Source: Maridesulfovibrio zosterae DSM 11974 (GTDB lineage Bacteria; Desulfobacterota; Desulfovibrionia; Desulfovibrionales; Desulfovibrionaceae). From it: 64,000 nucleotides of DNA. Location of the stretch: contig NZ_AUDC01000012.1 of assembly GCF_000425265.1 (NCBI RefSeq), positions 431,080 through 495,079 on the forward strand. Reading direction: 5' to 3'. Under the pieces are notes generated by a model that was not told where the DNA came from, did not search any database, and saw only the letters and a list, made by a program, of their open reading frames with translations. A program made the position numbers and the translations under genes. Position 1 is the first letter of the stretch; every line of letters begins with the position of its first letter. Shown here piece after piece: positions 36,556-46,284 of the stretch.

Positions 36556-39240
36556 ATGACCGGACACGCAGTTATCACCCGTGAATCAGCCAAAATGGCT
36601 TTAGAAGAACACACTCGCTTTCAAGAAACCGTCAGCTCCAAAAAATACCAGATCCGCGACCGCAAAGGCCGTCTCCAAGAGCACTCCTTCACTGATGTTA
36701 AAAACAGACTTTGCCGTGAATTCTTAAAGCAGTCCCGGTTTGACAATCAAGAAAACGAGCAAGTGTGTGAAATGCTCCAGTCAGGACGATTCATCCCTGC
36801 AGGCTCAATTCTTTCAGGTCTGGGTAACGACTATATTAAATGCTCTCTTAGCAACTGCTACTTAGCCAAAATCGAATCAGATTCATTGGAAGGTATCTTT
36901 GAAGCCCAGAAAAAACTCGCAAGGACCTATTCATATCGTGGGGGGAGCGGGATTGACATTACCATATTGAGACCTTCAGGCGATCCTGTGAATAATGCAG
37001 CTGTAACGTCTTCCGGAGCAGTCAGCTTCATGCCGCTTTTCAGTGAATTGACAAATACTATAGGCCAGAATGGCAGACGCGGTGCGCTGATGATATCTTT
37101 GGATATCAGACACCCTGAGACCCGCCGTTTTATCTGGTGCAAAAGCAAACCTGAAGAAATTTTCGGAGTGGATTCCCTTACAGGTAAAACTCAGGATGTA
37201 TTCGGGGCTAATATCAGCCTTAAAATTACTGATGATTTTATGCAGGCTGTGGAAAATGATAAAGATTGGACCTTTATTTTTCCTGACCGTAGCAAGGTTA
37301 CGGGCAAGATATGTGGACATGAGACACTAGAGCTTCTTCCGGAAGTATATGAAGCACTTGATCCGCAAATTGGAGATCATCTTGAGGCTGAAATTACCTA
37401 TAAAATTACTGCCATTGACCCCAAAAAGTATCTGATCAAAGTAGAACCGGATCTTCCTGTAAATGATGAACAGGCTGTTCTTCATGAAGAGTCACTGACA
37501 TTTACTCTCGCCAGACGACGTAATGAGACATCGGATATTTTTGATCCGGTAAAGTCAGTGTATAACACCATCTGGGACGGAGACTACAGCCGCTGGCAGG
37601 AACTCGGACTTCCTTTCAAATCGTATGAAACAGTGAATGCCCGTGAACTGCTCGAAGAGATCAGCACGTCAGCATGGCAATCCGGTGACCCTGGAATTCT
37701 GTATCAGGATACTACACAGCGCAATACTCCCGGTACATACATCGATCCTAAGCGTCTTAAGCCAATGTCCACAAATCCATGCGGAGAGCAAAGTCTGGGC
37801 TACTGGAATAATTGTCTTCTCGGGGCTATGGTTTTGCATCGTTATGTCGCCAACCCTTTCACAAAAGAGGCACAGTTTGACGCAGACCTGTTCCGGGACG
37901 ATCTGACCAGAACAATGTTCTTTATGGATACTATGTCTGATCTCAACCAGAGCAAGCATCCCCTTCAGGCACACCGTGATGCAGACAAGTATGGTAAAAG
38001 AATCGGCATAGAATTCACCGGACTTGGTGATATGCTGGCCATGCTGGGCATGCGTTACGGTAGTGATGAATCCATATCCTTCATTAAGGAAATCCTGAGA
38101 AATAAGGCCATCACTGAAATTTCTATCAGTGCTGAAATTGCTGAACGTTTCGGAGTTGTGGAAGCGTTGAAAGATCAGAAAGCCAGAAAACGGTTTCTGG
38201 AGTGCCCATATATAGTAAATCTGGATCTGCCTAAAAAATTACAGAAAAAGATAATGAATACAGGGCTACGCCATACAGCCTTCAACACTGTCGGACCATC
38301 CGGATCAATTTCCATTATGTCGGACAATTGCACCTCTGGAATCGAACCGGCATTTATGTTCAGTTATACCAGAGAGACCCGTCTTGAGGCTGGAAAAGTA
38401 TTTGAATTCATCCATCTGCCTCCATTAAAATGGATGCTTGAAACCAATCAGGAAGAGCTGTTTGGGAAATATACGGCTTTACAATTGAAAGAAAAATTGA
38501 ACTACGTCCAATCAGATGAACTTGATTATATGGACCGCATCCGCATGCAGGCTGCAATTCAGAAGTTCACTGACAGTTCAATTTCTTCTACAATCAACCT
38601 TTCAGAAGACACTGACAAGGAAACCATATTCCAGATTTATCTTGAAGCATGGAAACATGGACTCAAGGGAGTAACCGTCTTTCGTAACGGTTGCAAAAAA
38701 GGTGTTCTGACCAAAAAAGAAGAAAAGAAAGAGACTAATCCAACGATGCTGGGGCAAAACCCGTCCCTTTTCGAAAGAGAGCTGGGAGATATCGAACGAG
38801 CCGAGAGACACCGTGTTACCTGGAAAGGATCCAAAATGTACATCATTGTCTCCTTGGATGAATCGGGCAATCCTATTGAAATATTTGTCAAGCTGCCCAA
38901 GGAAGCGGGTGTTACCGGATCAGGTATATATAATGAACAGGTATTTCAGGAAAAGTATTCTCTGTGGGAAACCATAACTCGCCTGACCAGTATGCTCCTG
39001 CGTGTGGGTATGCCCATAGATAGAATTCTCACACAACTTGATCGTTCCAGCTATAATATAATAGATGCCTCAGCTATTATTTCCCGCATCCTGCGTCAGT
39101 ACATATCCCTTGATATGGACGATCAGACCATTGTATCCAAAGGACTTGGAGCACTTTGCCCCGAATGCGGTAAAAATGCTTATGTCCCAGAGGGTGGCTG
39201 CAAAATCTGCAAGGCATGCGGCTACACCACATGTGGATAA
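36556..39240 (+). CDS. nrdJ: Adenosylcobalamin-dependent (class II) ribonucleotide reductase
   Basis: An 894-residue enzyme that reduces ribonucleotides to deoxyribonucleotides using AdoCbl. Conserved marks are the N-terminal Cys in LSNCYL (Cys101), TYSYRGGSGIDIT, NPCGEQSLGYWNNC with active Cys409 and Cys420, the substrate loop RHTAFNTVGPSGSIS, the ending GLKGVTVFRNGC, and a cysteine-rich zinc-finger-like tail (CPECGKNAY...CKICKACGYTTCG). The ATG at 36556 follows AAAGGA by nine bases; an upstream frame reaching 36394 lies in riboswitch leader. The stretch between FPDR (about 242) and WDGD (about 340) is long for the family and may be an inserted subdomain. A cobalamin riboswitch precedes it and a perfect terminator follows. 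Confidence 0.93.
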   Translation: MTGHAVITRESAKMALEEHTRFQETVSSKKYQIRDRKGRLQEHSFTDVKNRLCREFLKQSRFDNQENEQVCEMLQSGRFIPAGSILSGLGNDYIKCSLSNCYLAKIESDSLEGIFEAQKKLARTYSYRGGSGIDITILRPSGDPVNNAAVTSSGAVSFMPLFSELTNTIGQNGRRGALMISLDIRHPETRRFIWCKSKPEEIFGVDSLTGKTQDVFGANISLKITDDFMQAVENDKDWTFIFPDRSKVTGKICGHETLELLPEVYEALDPQIGDHLEAEITYKITAIDPKKYLIKVEPDLPVNDEQAVLHEESLTFTLARRRNETSDIFDPVKSVYNTIWDGDYSRWQELGLPFKSYETVNARELLEEISTSAWQSGDPGILYQDTTQRNTPGTYIDPKRLKPMSTNPCGEQSLGYWNNCLLGAMVLHRYVANPFTKEAQFDADLFRDDLTRTMFFMDTMSDLNQSKHPLQAHRDADKYGKRIGIEFTGLGDMLAMLGMRYGSDESISFIKEILRNKAITEISISAEIAERFGVVEALKDQKARKRFLECPYIVNLDLPKKLQKKIMNTGLRHTAFNTVGPSGSISIMSDNCTSGIEPAFMFSYTRETRLEAGKVFEFIHLPPLKWMLETNQEELFGKYTALQLKEKLNYVQSDELDYMDRIRMQAAIQKFTDSSISSTINLSEDTDKETIFQIYLEAWKHGLKGVTVFRNGCKKGVLTKKEEKKETNPTMLGQNPSLFERELGDIERAERHRVTWKGSKMYIIVSLDESGNPIEIFVKLPKEAGVTGSGIYNEQVFQEKYSLWETITRLTSMLLRVGMPIDRILTQLDRSSYNIIDASAIISRILRQYISLDMDDQTIVSKGLGALCPECGKNAYVPEGGCKICKACGYTTCG

Positions 39241-39301
39241 AAAGCGTAGACTAAGATTGATCAAGTAAAATGGTCAAAATAAAGATCCAATTTATAAAAA
39301 T

Positions 39302-39335
39302 AAAAACCACCGTTTCAATTGAAACGGTGGTTTTT
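39302..39335. terminator. Perfect bidirectional terminator
   Basis: Arms AAAAACCACCGTTTC / GAAACGGTGGTTTTT around AATT, with A and T tracts on both sides, serve nrdJ (plus) and the Hpt-receiver gene (minus). Confidence 0.92.
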
Positions 39336-39348
39336 ATTTTATCATTTG

Positions 39349-40461
39349 CTATTGGGGCTCAATAAGTCTGTACCGAACTAGCTGCCTTCTTATATCTTCA
39401 AACACTACAGGTTTTACAATATATGTATCAGCTCCACATTCATATACAGCTTTGAGCATAGTCTTATCATCACTGATTGTGCTGGCTATAAATATTTTGG
39501 ATTCACATGAAAAAGATTTCACATTTTTGCTTTGCTCAATCTGGCGAATAGCTTTACAGGCCTGCAAGCCATCAATATTGGGCATCATAATGTCCATAAT
39601 AATCAAATCAAAATATGGGCTTTGCCCCGCAAGGCTTTCAGTCACAGCCTGAATTGCTTCAACTCCGTCCTTTGCAATATAACAGGGCATATATTTTGAT
39701 AAAAAAGAGACGATAATTTTTCTGGTTGCAAAATCGTCATCAACAACCAACGCAGTAGGATTCTTGCGAGTCTGGCATATACAACTCTGCTCATCAAAAT
39801 CAGCGCAACCTGCAATAGCTGTCGACTGTGTCATATAATTATATTGTGAAAGATCATCCTGCACAACTCTCTGAATCCCCTCAAATTCAACATCAACACC
39901 CAATTCAGCAGAAATATTTTTTATACGAGAGATAGGTTTATCTTCTTCAAAATCAGAATCTTTGAGTTCTTCAATAGTTGATAAAATTGTTTTTGACTCA
40001 ATCTCTGAGCCAGAAATATTCGGAGTAGAAAATTCGTACTCAGTGGCAGTTTCCTGCCCCGCAGAAGAACTGGGCTTGTCAAATTTATTTAAAAAAGCAT
40101 AGCCGATACTGTAATCAATTTTATCAGAACCTTTCTCGGTGATATGTTCAAATGCATTTTCAATCATATCAAAGCTTTTGAGCAGTACATCAATTGCCAG
40201 CTTATCAATCACCCTTTTACCAGAACGTATGTCAGTGCAGGTGTCTTCCACTTTATGAACAAATTCAGAAAGAGCATACAAACCGAACATTGATGCATTG
40301 CCCTTAATACTGTGAAGAGCTCTGAAGATACGATCGATAGAATCCTGATCTTTTCCATCTTCGAGGTTTAGTACGTCCTGTACAGCTAATTCAGTAGCCT
40401 CACTGCACTCTGTAACGAACTCACCAAGAAAAACATCAATATCAAAATTATCACTTGTCAT
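39349..40461 (-). CDS. Hpt-receiver phosphorelay protein
   Basis: A 370-residue cytoplasmic protein. The N-terminal histidine phosphotransfer domain has the phosphorylatable His50 in FRALHSIKGNASMFG. An acidic linker (about 125-235) leads to a C-terminal receiver domain with VVDDDF, phosphoacceptor Asp in IIMDIMMPNIDG (Asp290) and the conserved lysine in YIVKP. The ATG at 40461 lies inside the end of the preceding receiver gene (11-bp overlap), so the two are coupled. There is no output domain. Together with the upstream kinase it forms a His-Asp-His-Asp relay set with unknown output. A TTG at 40479 is a less likely start. Confidence 0.88.
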   Translation of the reverse strand: MTSDNFDIDVFLGEFVTECSEATELAVQDVLNLEDGKDQDSIDRIFRALHSIKGNASMFGLYALSEFVHKVEDTCTDIRSGKRVIDKLAIDVLLKSFDMIENAFEHITEKGSDKIDYSIGYAFLNKFDKPSSSAGQETATEYEFSTPNISGSEIESKTILSTIEELKDSDFEEDKPISRIKNISAELGVDVEFEGIQRVVQDDLSQYNYMTQSTAIAGCADFDEQSCICQTRKNPTALVVDDDFATRKIIVSFLSKYMPCYIAKDGVEAIQAVTESLAGQSPYFDLIIMDIMMPNIDGLQACKAIRQIEQSKNVKSFSCESKIFIASTISDDKTMLKAVYECGADTYIVKPVVFEDIRRQLVRYRLIEPQ

Positions 40462-40855
40462 TGAGAAGACCCATTTCAATCAGCTTCGCATGCACAGTAT
40501 CCACTGTTAGCGGCTTGACTATGTAATCTGTAGCTTCACTTTTGTTGAAAGCTTTAAATACTGTTTTCACATCAGAAAGTGCTGTAGCCATGATAATAGA
40601 AACTTCATTTGCAGCCGCAACATGAAATTCCCTTTCCATTTCGCGAACTTCTTTTGCTGCTTCAAGTCCATCCTTTTCAGGCATCATGATATCCATAAAA
40701 ATTATATCATAAGGCTCTTTGCTCTCCAAAGCTGCTCTGAAAGCCTCAAGAACTTCAATTCCATTTACAGCAATATCTACTTCCCCATATTTTTTAAGCA
40801 AAAACTGTAAAAAATTTCTTGAAGCAAAGTCATCCTCTGCAACTAAAATCTTCAT
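40451..40855 (-). CDS. Single-domain response regulator (CheY-like)
   Basis: A 134-residue receiver domain with nothing else. Acidic pocket AEDDF (Asp8, Asp9), phosphoacceptor Asp55 in IIFMDIMMPEKDG, and Lys in YIVKP are all present. The ATG at 40855 follows GGGAGGG; an in-frame start 18 bp earlier would lie upstream of that site. It is the middle gene of the kinase, receiver and Hpt-receiver set and overlaps the next gene by 11 bp. It could shuttle phosphate from the kinase to the Hpt domain. Confidence 0.9.
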   Translation of the reverse strand: MKILVAEDDFASRNFLQFLLKKYGEVDIAVNGIEVLEAFRAALESKEPYDIIFMDIMMPEKDGLEAAKEVREMEREFHVAAANEVSIIMATALSDVKTVFKAFNKSEATDYIVKPLTVDTVHAKLIEMGLLNDK

Positions 40856-41007
40856 TGAGCCCTCCCTCCCCATAATCAGGAAGGTAAATAATTATTCAAT
40901 CTTATTTAAGAAACAAAAATTACACATTTAATTTGTTACCAATACCAAGATAACTATGGGAGGGCAATATTCCCAAATAGCTCAATAACTGTTTTTAGAA
41001 TCATAAT

Positions 41008-42642
41008 TCAAACAAAGACTTTAAAAGGCAGGTTTACATACACAGCAGTGCCTTCTTCATTAGAAGTCGACATAGAAATATTTCCGCCCATGGTTTCGGC
41101 AATAAGCTTGGCAGAATATGTCCCAAGCCCAGTTCCTTCGTATTTACCTTCAGTCACATATTTCTCAAAAAAAGATTTCCTTATATTTTCAGGAACTGCA
41201 CCTTGATTTTGAATATGCAAAGTAGTTGAATCTCCGCTGGTTAAGACATCAAGTATGACACTTGAATCTTGCGGGGAAGCCTCTACAGCGTTCTTTAAAA
41301 GATTGGATAAAAGGGAATATACAAGTAACTCTTCAGTCATAATGCTCAAAGAGAATTGACCATTTACAGGCGAACCATTCAGAAGAAATCTCAATTCCAG
41401 ATGCTTTACGATAGCTTGCTCAGTCAGATCTTTAAAAACAGACCGTACAATAGTGGCCAAATCTGCAGGCGCAGGAGTATAGTCATAAACGCCGGTCTCC
41501 ATTCTATATAAATCAAGGGAAAAATTAATCATGTTGAGCAACTTATATCCTGAATCCTGAATGTGCTCTATTATTTCACACTGATCCTTGGTCAGTTTAT
41601 CCCTATCCATTAATAAGAGTTGAGGCAGGCCAATGATTCCATTAAGCGGTCCTTTCAAATCATGGCGCATAATCCGGTCGACATCATCCCTCAAAGCTTC
41701 AAGTTTTTTCTGCTCTGTAATATCAATAAAATTTTCTACAAGGTGAAGTTTCCCACCGATCATAATTTTGCTTACTGTTTTCTGAACAGGAACCTTAGTA
41801 CCATCAGCCCTTTCAATTAAGCACTCCCCGCTATTTTCATCCAGCCCGCAATCCATTATTGGACATTTCCCGCGTTGCGCTGTGCATATCAAATCAAAAC
41901 ATTCTCGCCCCACGAGCTCGTCCAGATCAAACCCCAACATATTTTGAGCCACAGGATTGGCATCAACAATTTTATGAGTTGAAGCCTCTAGAACGACAAC
42001 TCCAGCCTGCATGCCATTAATGGTAACATTCAACCTATCATACGCATCTTTTAACTCTTGAGTTCGTTGTTGAACTTTCTGCTCAAGTTCATGCTTATGA
42101 TTCAGCATCAAAGAAAACATCTCCAGACTTTCAAGAGCATTTACTGCTGATATCATCAGAATAGAAAATGATTTCAACATGATATCTGAAATATATTTCT
42201 TTGGTTGTGACAGAGTACCGGCAAATATTCCCCTCGACTGAAATGGAGCAACCATAGAATACAACAGAATATGATTACCATCAGCAGAATCAAAAAACGA
42301 GATTGGTTCCGCAAGCGAAAAAACAGACGTTTTTTCATCTATTAAATCAGAGAGCTTCCCATCTTCTGTATCTTTTGTATTTTCTGGATATGAAAATTTT
42401 TGAACCAACTCTTGTGTATCAGTGTCTTCACAATAAATAACAATTTTCTTAAAAGAAATAATTTTACTGGCTTGAGCACAAATTTCCTGCAACAACTCAG
42501 CTTTTGATGGACGTACTTTTGAGAAGAAAGAGCATGAACCAAGCTTCATAGTCATATCAAGAGCGTCGAGAATTGCTTTTTTTTCAGCCTTTAAAGAACT
42601 TATCTGCTGACGCTGAAGTTCAAAAAGATTTTTATCGTCCAT
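41008..42642 (-). CDS. Soluble PAS-containing sensor histidine kinase
   Basis: A 544-residue kinase without membrane segments. A GAF-like N-terminal region (about 30-175), a coiled coil (178-205), a PAS domain (about 205-310) with a cysteine cluster (Cys248, 253, 260, 265, 274), then HisKA with RHDLKGPLNGI (His327) and an ATP-binding domain (LLKNAVEASP, GTGLGTYSAKL). The D box is degenerate (IQNQGAVPENI), as in some Hpt-linked kinases. GGAGG five to six bases before the ATG at 42642 sets the start. The receiver gene begins 150 bp downstream, and the three signalling genes probably act together. Confidence 0.88.
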   Translation of the reverse strand: MDDKNLFELQRQQISSLKAEKKAILDALDMTMKLGSCSFFSKVRPSKAELLQEICAQASKIISFKKIVIYCEDTDTQELVQKFSYPENTKDTEDGKLSDLIDEKTSVFSLAEPISFFDSADGNHILLYSMVAPFQSRGIFAGTLSQPKKYISDIMLKSFSILMISAVNALESLEMFSLMLNHKHELEQKVQQRTQELKDAYDRLNVTINGMQAGVVVLEASTHKIVDANPVAQNMLGFDLDELVGRECFDLICTAQRGKCPIMDCGLDENSGECLIERADGTKVPVQKTVSKIMIGGKLHLVENFIDITEQKKLEALRDDVDRIMRHDLKGPLNGIIGLPQLLLMDRDKLTKDQCEIIEHIQDSGYKLLNMINFSLDLYRMETGVYDYTPAPADLATIVRSVFKDLTEQAIVKHLELRFLLNGSPVNGQFSLSIMTEELLVYSLLSNLLKNAVEASPQDSSVILDVLTSGDSTTLHIQNQGAVPENIRKSFFEKYVTEGKYEGTGLGTYSAKLIAETMGGNISMSTSNEEGTAVYVNLPFKVFV

Positions 42643-43041
42643 ATAAACCTCCAAGAACAGCCTATACTTCTTCAAGCTGCAATCGTTAAAGCTTACACCT
42701 TAACGGTAATTATTACATCCAAATTTTATTCATCTACTTAAAAGTAGTTATAGCTTACATTATTTCAGTCCGTTACTAAAATATTTTATTGAATCGCTGC
42801 TTTTCCTCTAGTTATTCAACCAAACAACTGACTCTTTAAAGATATAAATCTAGAATCCATAAGTATGAAAACTTTCAGATCATCCACTTCAGAAAGCAAA
42901 AGAATATTTAACATTCAAGATTTTCAAAGCAAAGAGTAAGGCTGGATTGTCATTAAATAAGTAAAACAATAAAATTTTATAACTTTTTTTAAATTTATGT
43001 TGACAAGTTCGGCTACTCTCTTTAAAACAAATTTCTCTTGA
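42643..43041. other. Intergenic region between kinase and tRNA genes
   Basis: No gene is seen in these 400 AT-rich bases. The right end holds the probable tRNA promoter. Confidence 0.45.
43000..43028 (+). promoter_or_regulatory. Probable promoter of the tRNA-Val/tRNA-Asp unit
   Basis: A perfect TTGACA at 43000-43005 is followed after 17 bases by TAAAAC, 13 bp before the mature tRNA-Val. Spacing and position fit a stable-RNA promoter. Confidence 0.55.
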
Positions 43042-43117
43042 GGGCGAATAGCTCAGTTGGGAGAGCATCGGCCTTACAAGCCGAGGGTCACAGGTTCGAG
43101 CCCTGTTTCGCCTACCA
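43042..43117 (+). tRNA. tRNA-Val (anticodon TAC)
   Basis: A full 76-base cloverleaf with encoded CCA. Acceptor arms GGGCGAA / TTCGCCT, D arm GCTC...GAGC, anticodon loop CTTACAA inside CGGCC/GGCCG-like stem, T arm with GGTTCGAGCC. It shares a transcription unit with the tRNA-Asp 41 bp downstream. Confidence 0.96.
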
Positions 43118-43158
43118 TTTGATACCTAAACGTAGCTTAACGCGTTTAAGGATATTGC

Positions 43159-43325
<167 letters not shown>

Positions 43326-43380
43326 CCGGACTTAATTGCTAAAATGTGTTAGTTCTCCCGATATTTTACTTATCAAATTC

Positions 43381-43804
43381 CACTTTCCTATCTAAGATAC
43401 CGTGGGTCTACACCAAAGAAAGGGGCGCAAGGTCTGTGCAAGGTTGGTATGCTGGCCCACCTGCTACGCAATGGTTCACTGGTCAAAGGAAGTACACTTT
43501 TCTGGGATGAACCGGAAAGTAACCTGAACCCGCAACTGCTGAAACTGGTGGCTAAAGCCATGACCAGCCTTGCCGACTACGGCATACAGGTTGTTGTTGC
43601 CACTCATAGCTTATTCCTCATGCGTGAGCTGAATATACTCAGCAGAAAGAAACACCTTTGCGCTTCTTCGGGCTTACCGAAACACCGGACGGGGTTGAAG
43701 TAAATCAGGGTAATTCCATTGAAAATATTGATGACATTCAGTCGCTTGAAGCTGAACTTGAACAAAGTGATCGCTATCTTTCTCTGGAGTATGGCGATGA
43801 ATAA
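43381..43804 (+). pseudogene. Broken AAA/ABC-type ATPase (C-terminal part)
   Basis: Only the last third of an ABC-type ATPase of the AAA_21/OLD kind remains. It shows KKGAQGLCKVGMLAHLLRNGS (signature region), Walker B LFWDEPESNLNPQL and the H-loop VVVATHSLFLMREL. After the codons for MRELNILS the frame shifts: the natural continuation (TPLRFFGLTETPDGVEVNQG, ending LEYGDE) runs in another frame to the stop at 43804. No Walker A or N-terminal lobe is found before about 43380, so the gene is both truncated and frameshifted. It overlaps the start of the following nuclease-like gene, as in ATPase-effector gene pairs. It lies directly behind the tRNA-Asp copy. Confidence 0.8.
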
Positions 43805-44338
43805 GGTGGTTGTAGACAAAACCCTCGAATTCAGCTTTCCAGATGATTGGGAATATTCCATATACGAAGACTGCAAGCTCAGAAAAAGTATTCAAAAAAA
43901 GATAAACTCTATTCGCTGCGTTGACCTGCTACTTCTGAACAAGCCCGGAAACATCCTGTATGTTATCGAAGTCAAAGACTACAACACGGCAACGCCTGAA
44001 AAGATGAAAGAACTTGTGAGCGCCCTGCCACGAGTCTTATCTGAAAAATTCATGACACTATGGCGGGACTTACCTGCGCAAAAATGTGTGGTGATGCCGA
44101 GCTAAAACATTTCTATCGTGCTCTGCTTGATCCAGAAGTGAGAAAACGTTTCGTCTCATTTGTTGACCTTGGTCAGCATTATAATGACTCACAAGGAAAC
44201 GGACAAAAGCTCATTGCAAACCTGCACCAAAAAATGAAATCAGTCCTTAAGCCAGTATGTTGCGACAAGAGAATGGCTTGTGACATTAACACCCTCCCGG
44301 CAGCATACGGATGGTCAGTAAACAGAATCGAACAATAA
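43791..44338 (+). pseudogene. Broken PD-(D/E)xK nuclease-like partner of ATPase
   Basis: Two frames join to one protein of about 180 residues. The first (MNKVVVDKTLEFSFPDDW...) carries VDLLLLNKPGNILYVIEVKDYN, the D...ExK spacing of PD-(D/E)xK nucleases. It breaks near 44055 after LPRVLSEKFM. The second frame continues with GLTCAKMCGDAELKHFYRALLDPEVRKRF and ends at 44338. The start (ATG at 43791 or 43797) overlaps the ATPase end by 8-14 bp. ATPase plus nuclease pairs are common in phage-defence islands, which suggests a decayed defence module. The nuclease call rests on one motif. Confidence 0.65.
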
Positions 44339-44366
44339 CCACTCCCCCACTTCAGGACACAAACCG

Positions 44367-44489
44367 GACACAAATGATCAGAAACATCATGTAAAGATTC
44401 AGCATAACCAGACATGCCTCAAGCAATCATCAGGGACTAACAGATTGAATTAATTAGCCTCGCCGGGCGGTAGCACTCCTGTTACGCCG
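44367..44489 (+). repeat. Element-end repeat, copy 1
   Basis: Similar over about 120 bp to 60385-60507: both start GACACAAATGATCAGAAA, share a TTGAATTAATTA box and a CGGGCGG box, and end in CCTGT(C/T)ACGCC, the anticodon-arm sequence of tRNA-Asp. It looks like the end of an integrative element next to its attachment core. Confidence 0.7.
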
Positions 44490-44511
44490 GAGGCCGAGGG
44501 TTCGAGTCCTT
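44478..44511 (+). repeat. Integration repeat, copy C (tRNA-Asp fragment)
   Basis: About 33 bases matching tRNA-Asp from the anticodon to the T arm with one C-to-T change. The acceptor 3' strand is missing, so it is not a tRNA gene. It separates the ATPase/nuclease remnant from the S41 peptidase remnant. Confidence 0.75.
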
Positions 44512-44515
44512 AGAA

Positions 44516-46005
44516 TTACAAAGACTGCAGGTATGCAACAGCAGCATCTAATTCAACATCGTCATTTTCGTCTTTCTTAGCATACGTTATCATATTTGCA
44601 GAAGTTCGCGGAACTCGAACATCTGGCACGATTCCACCGATACCGTTCTGGCTGTCCAACTGAATTTTATTATTTATATTAAGGGATTGTCCTGTGGGAA
44701 AACTTATTTCATACCCAAGAGGAAGCTTTGCCCCTCCTCCTGTCATGCCGAATGATCCATTAGTTCCATAAAAACCAACAACATGGCCATTAGCCAAATT
44801 TTTGATAACCATTGCGACTCCTTCAGCAGAGCTGACGCTGTCAGGGTTAACAAGGGCAACAACAGGGCCGGTGTACTTAAGAGATTGCGGGGTAATATTC
44901 AAGGGAAGGTCCCAACCAATAATATACGAGTCATCCTCGCTGGGAAGAACTATTTCAAGTCGTTCCGTTTGAGCATTATATAGATTCTGATATTCATAAA
45001 ATGTTGTTTCGGAATAAAAAAAACCTGCAATTTTAGCAGCCAACTCATCAGAACCTCCGCCATTTCCCCGAAGATCAATGATAATTCCCGGAACATTATT
45101 GCTTGTCAAAAATTCCATGGCCTCTTTAAATTTATTAAAAAGTTGATCCTGAGAAATATCATCACTCTCCAACGTTCCAAGCATAATGTAACCATATCCA
45201 CTGACAAGAATTTCGCGCTTAATAGGATTCGCGTCGTCAACTTTATTCCATAGCCTAGTATCAGTCTGAATCTGCCTATTGTCGTCTACCGCAGTTAAAG
45301 TCGCTATGAATGGTCCCGATCCGTTGGACTTTAAATATTTTACCTTACTCTTAGTAGCTACAGGATCAAGCGCGAGGGCTCTGTACTGTTCAAGCAACTT
45401 AAGTTCATTATTGCTATAGAGCCCGGATTAGGACGCCACAGAGTTGAAACCTGTGCTGCTGCCGTTGCAATTGCCACGTCATTCCATTCCAGAATTTCAG
45501 ACCCGACATCTATTAACGCGTTTGCGGCCGGGCCGCCTCCGGTTATAACATTAGCAATGACCTTGCCGTCATCAAGACCGATCATTCCAAGACCGTAACT
45601 TCCTTTAATATTTGGTTCAATAATACCGAATATTGGATTGTTCCAAGATATATGCCCATCCGGTATAGATCTCGTATACTCAAGAAGTGCTTTTATATAG
45701 TCGTCTCCAGCCGCAGCGGCTTCAGCAATAACAACTTTAGGCCGTATACTATTATCAAGTGCACTCCAATCTATCCCTTTCCAATCACCAAAGGCATACT
45801 GCTTTTGCATCAGCGCATGAAATGCATCATAGGCTTCCAGCCAGCCCATTTGGCTGAAATCTTCAACCTCGGTTTTTTTAAAAATACGCGTCGTCGGATC
45901 AACCCCACAACCAGTATTGCCGTTCAACAGGAAGACCGACAAACACACAAATAAAATTACAAAATATTTTCTTAAAGAACAAAAATTCATAGAAGTAGCT
46001 AGCAT
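44516..46005 (-). pseudogene. Frameshifted S41-family peptidase with PDZ-like region
   Basis: Two overlapping frames form one C-terminal-processing-type (S41) peptidase. The first (46005 to about 45400) has an export or lipoprotein-like signal (YFVILFVCLSVFLLNGNTGCG) and a PDZ-like segment (GSYGLGMIGLDDGKVIANVI...DVGSEILEWND). It runs out of frame after LWRPNPGSIA. The second frame (ELKLLEQYRALALDP... to 44516) holds the catalytic part: GYIMLG, IIDLRGNGGGSDELA, and the nucleophile region NPDSVSSAEGVAMVI. Joining the frames gives a protein of about 480 residues. Either the gene is inactive or the sequence has a one- or two-base error near 45405. It lies between two degraded tRNA-Asp copies. 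Confidence 0.78.
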
Positions 46006-46284
46006 TAATGATCCAATTTTTATGGTGACGTCTTAAAACGTTAAATATTACCCTTTTTGATTGATGATTATGTAGTATATGTAATTTATAAGAAGAACTA
46101 CTGTAATTCGGTGAATCTAGCTGGGGGGGCAAGCAGAGTATCCTGTGACGACATTCCGTTATCATAAATTGCATGCACAAAAAAGGCTATGACTGGCTTT
46201 GAGCATCAAGAGATTCTGCACACTTATCATCTTACCTTGTTAAGATAACATCTTAACCTGTAATATTCAGCGGCAAGTTCACTT

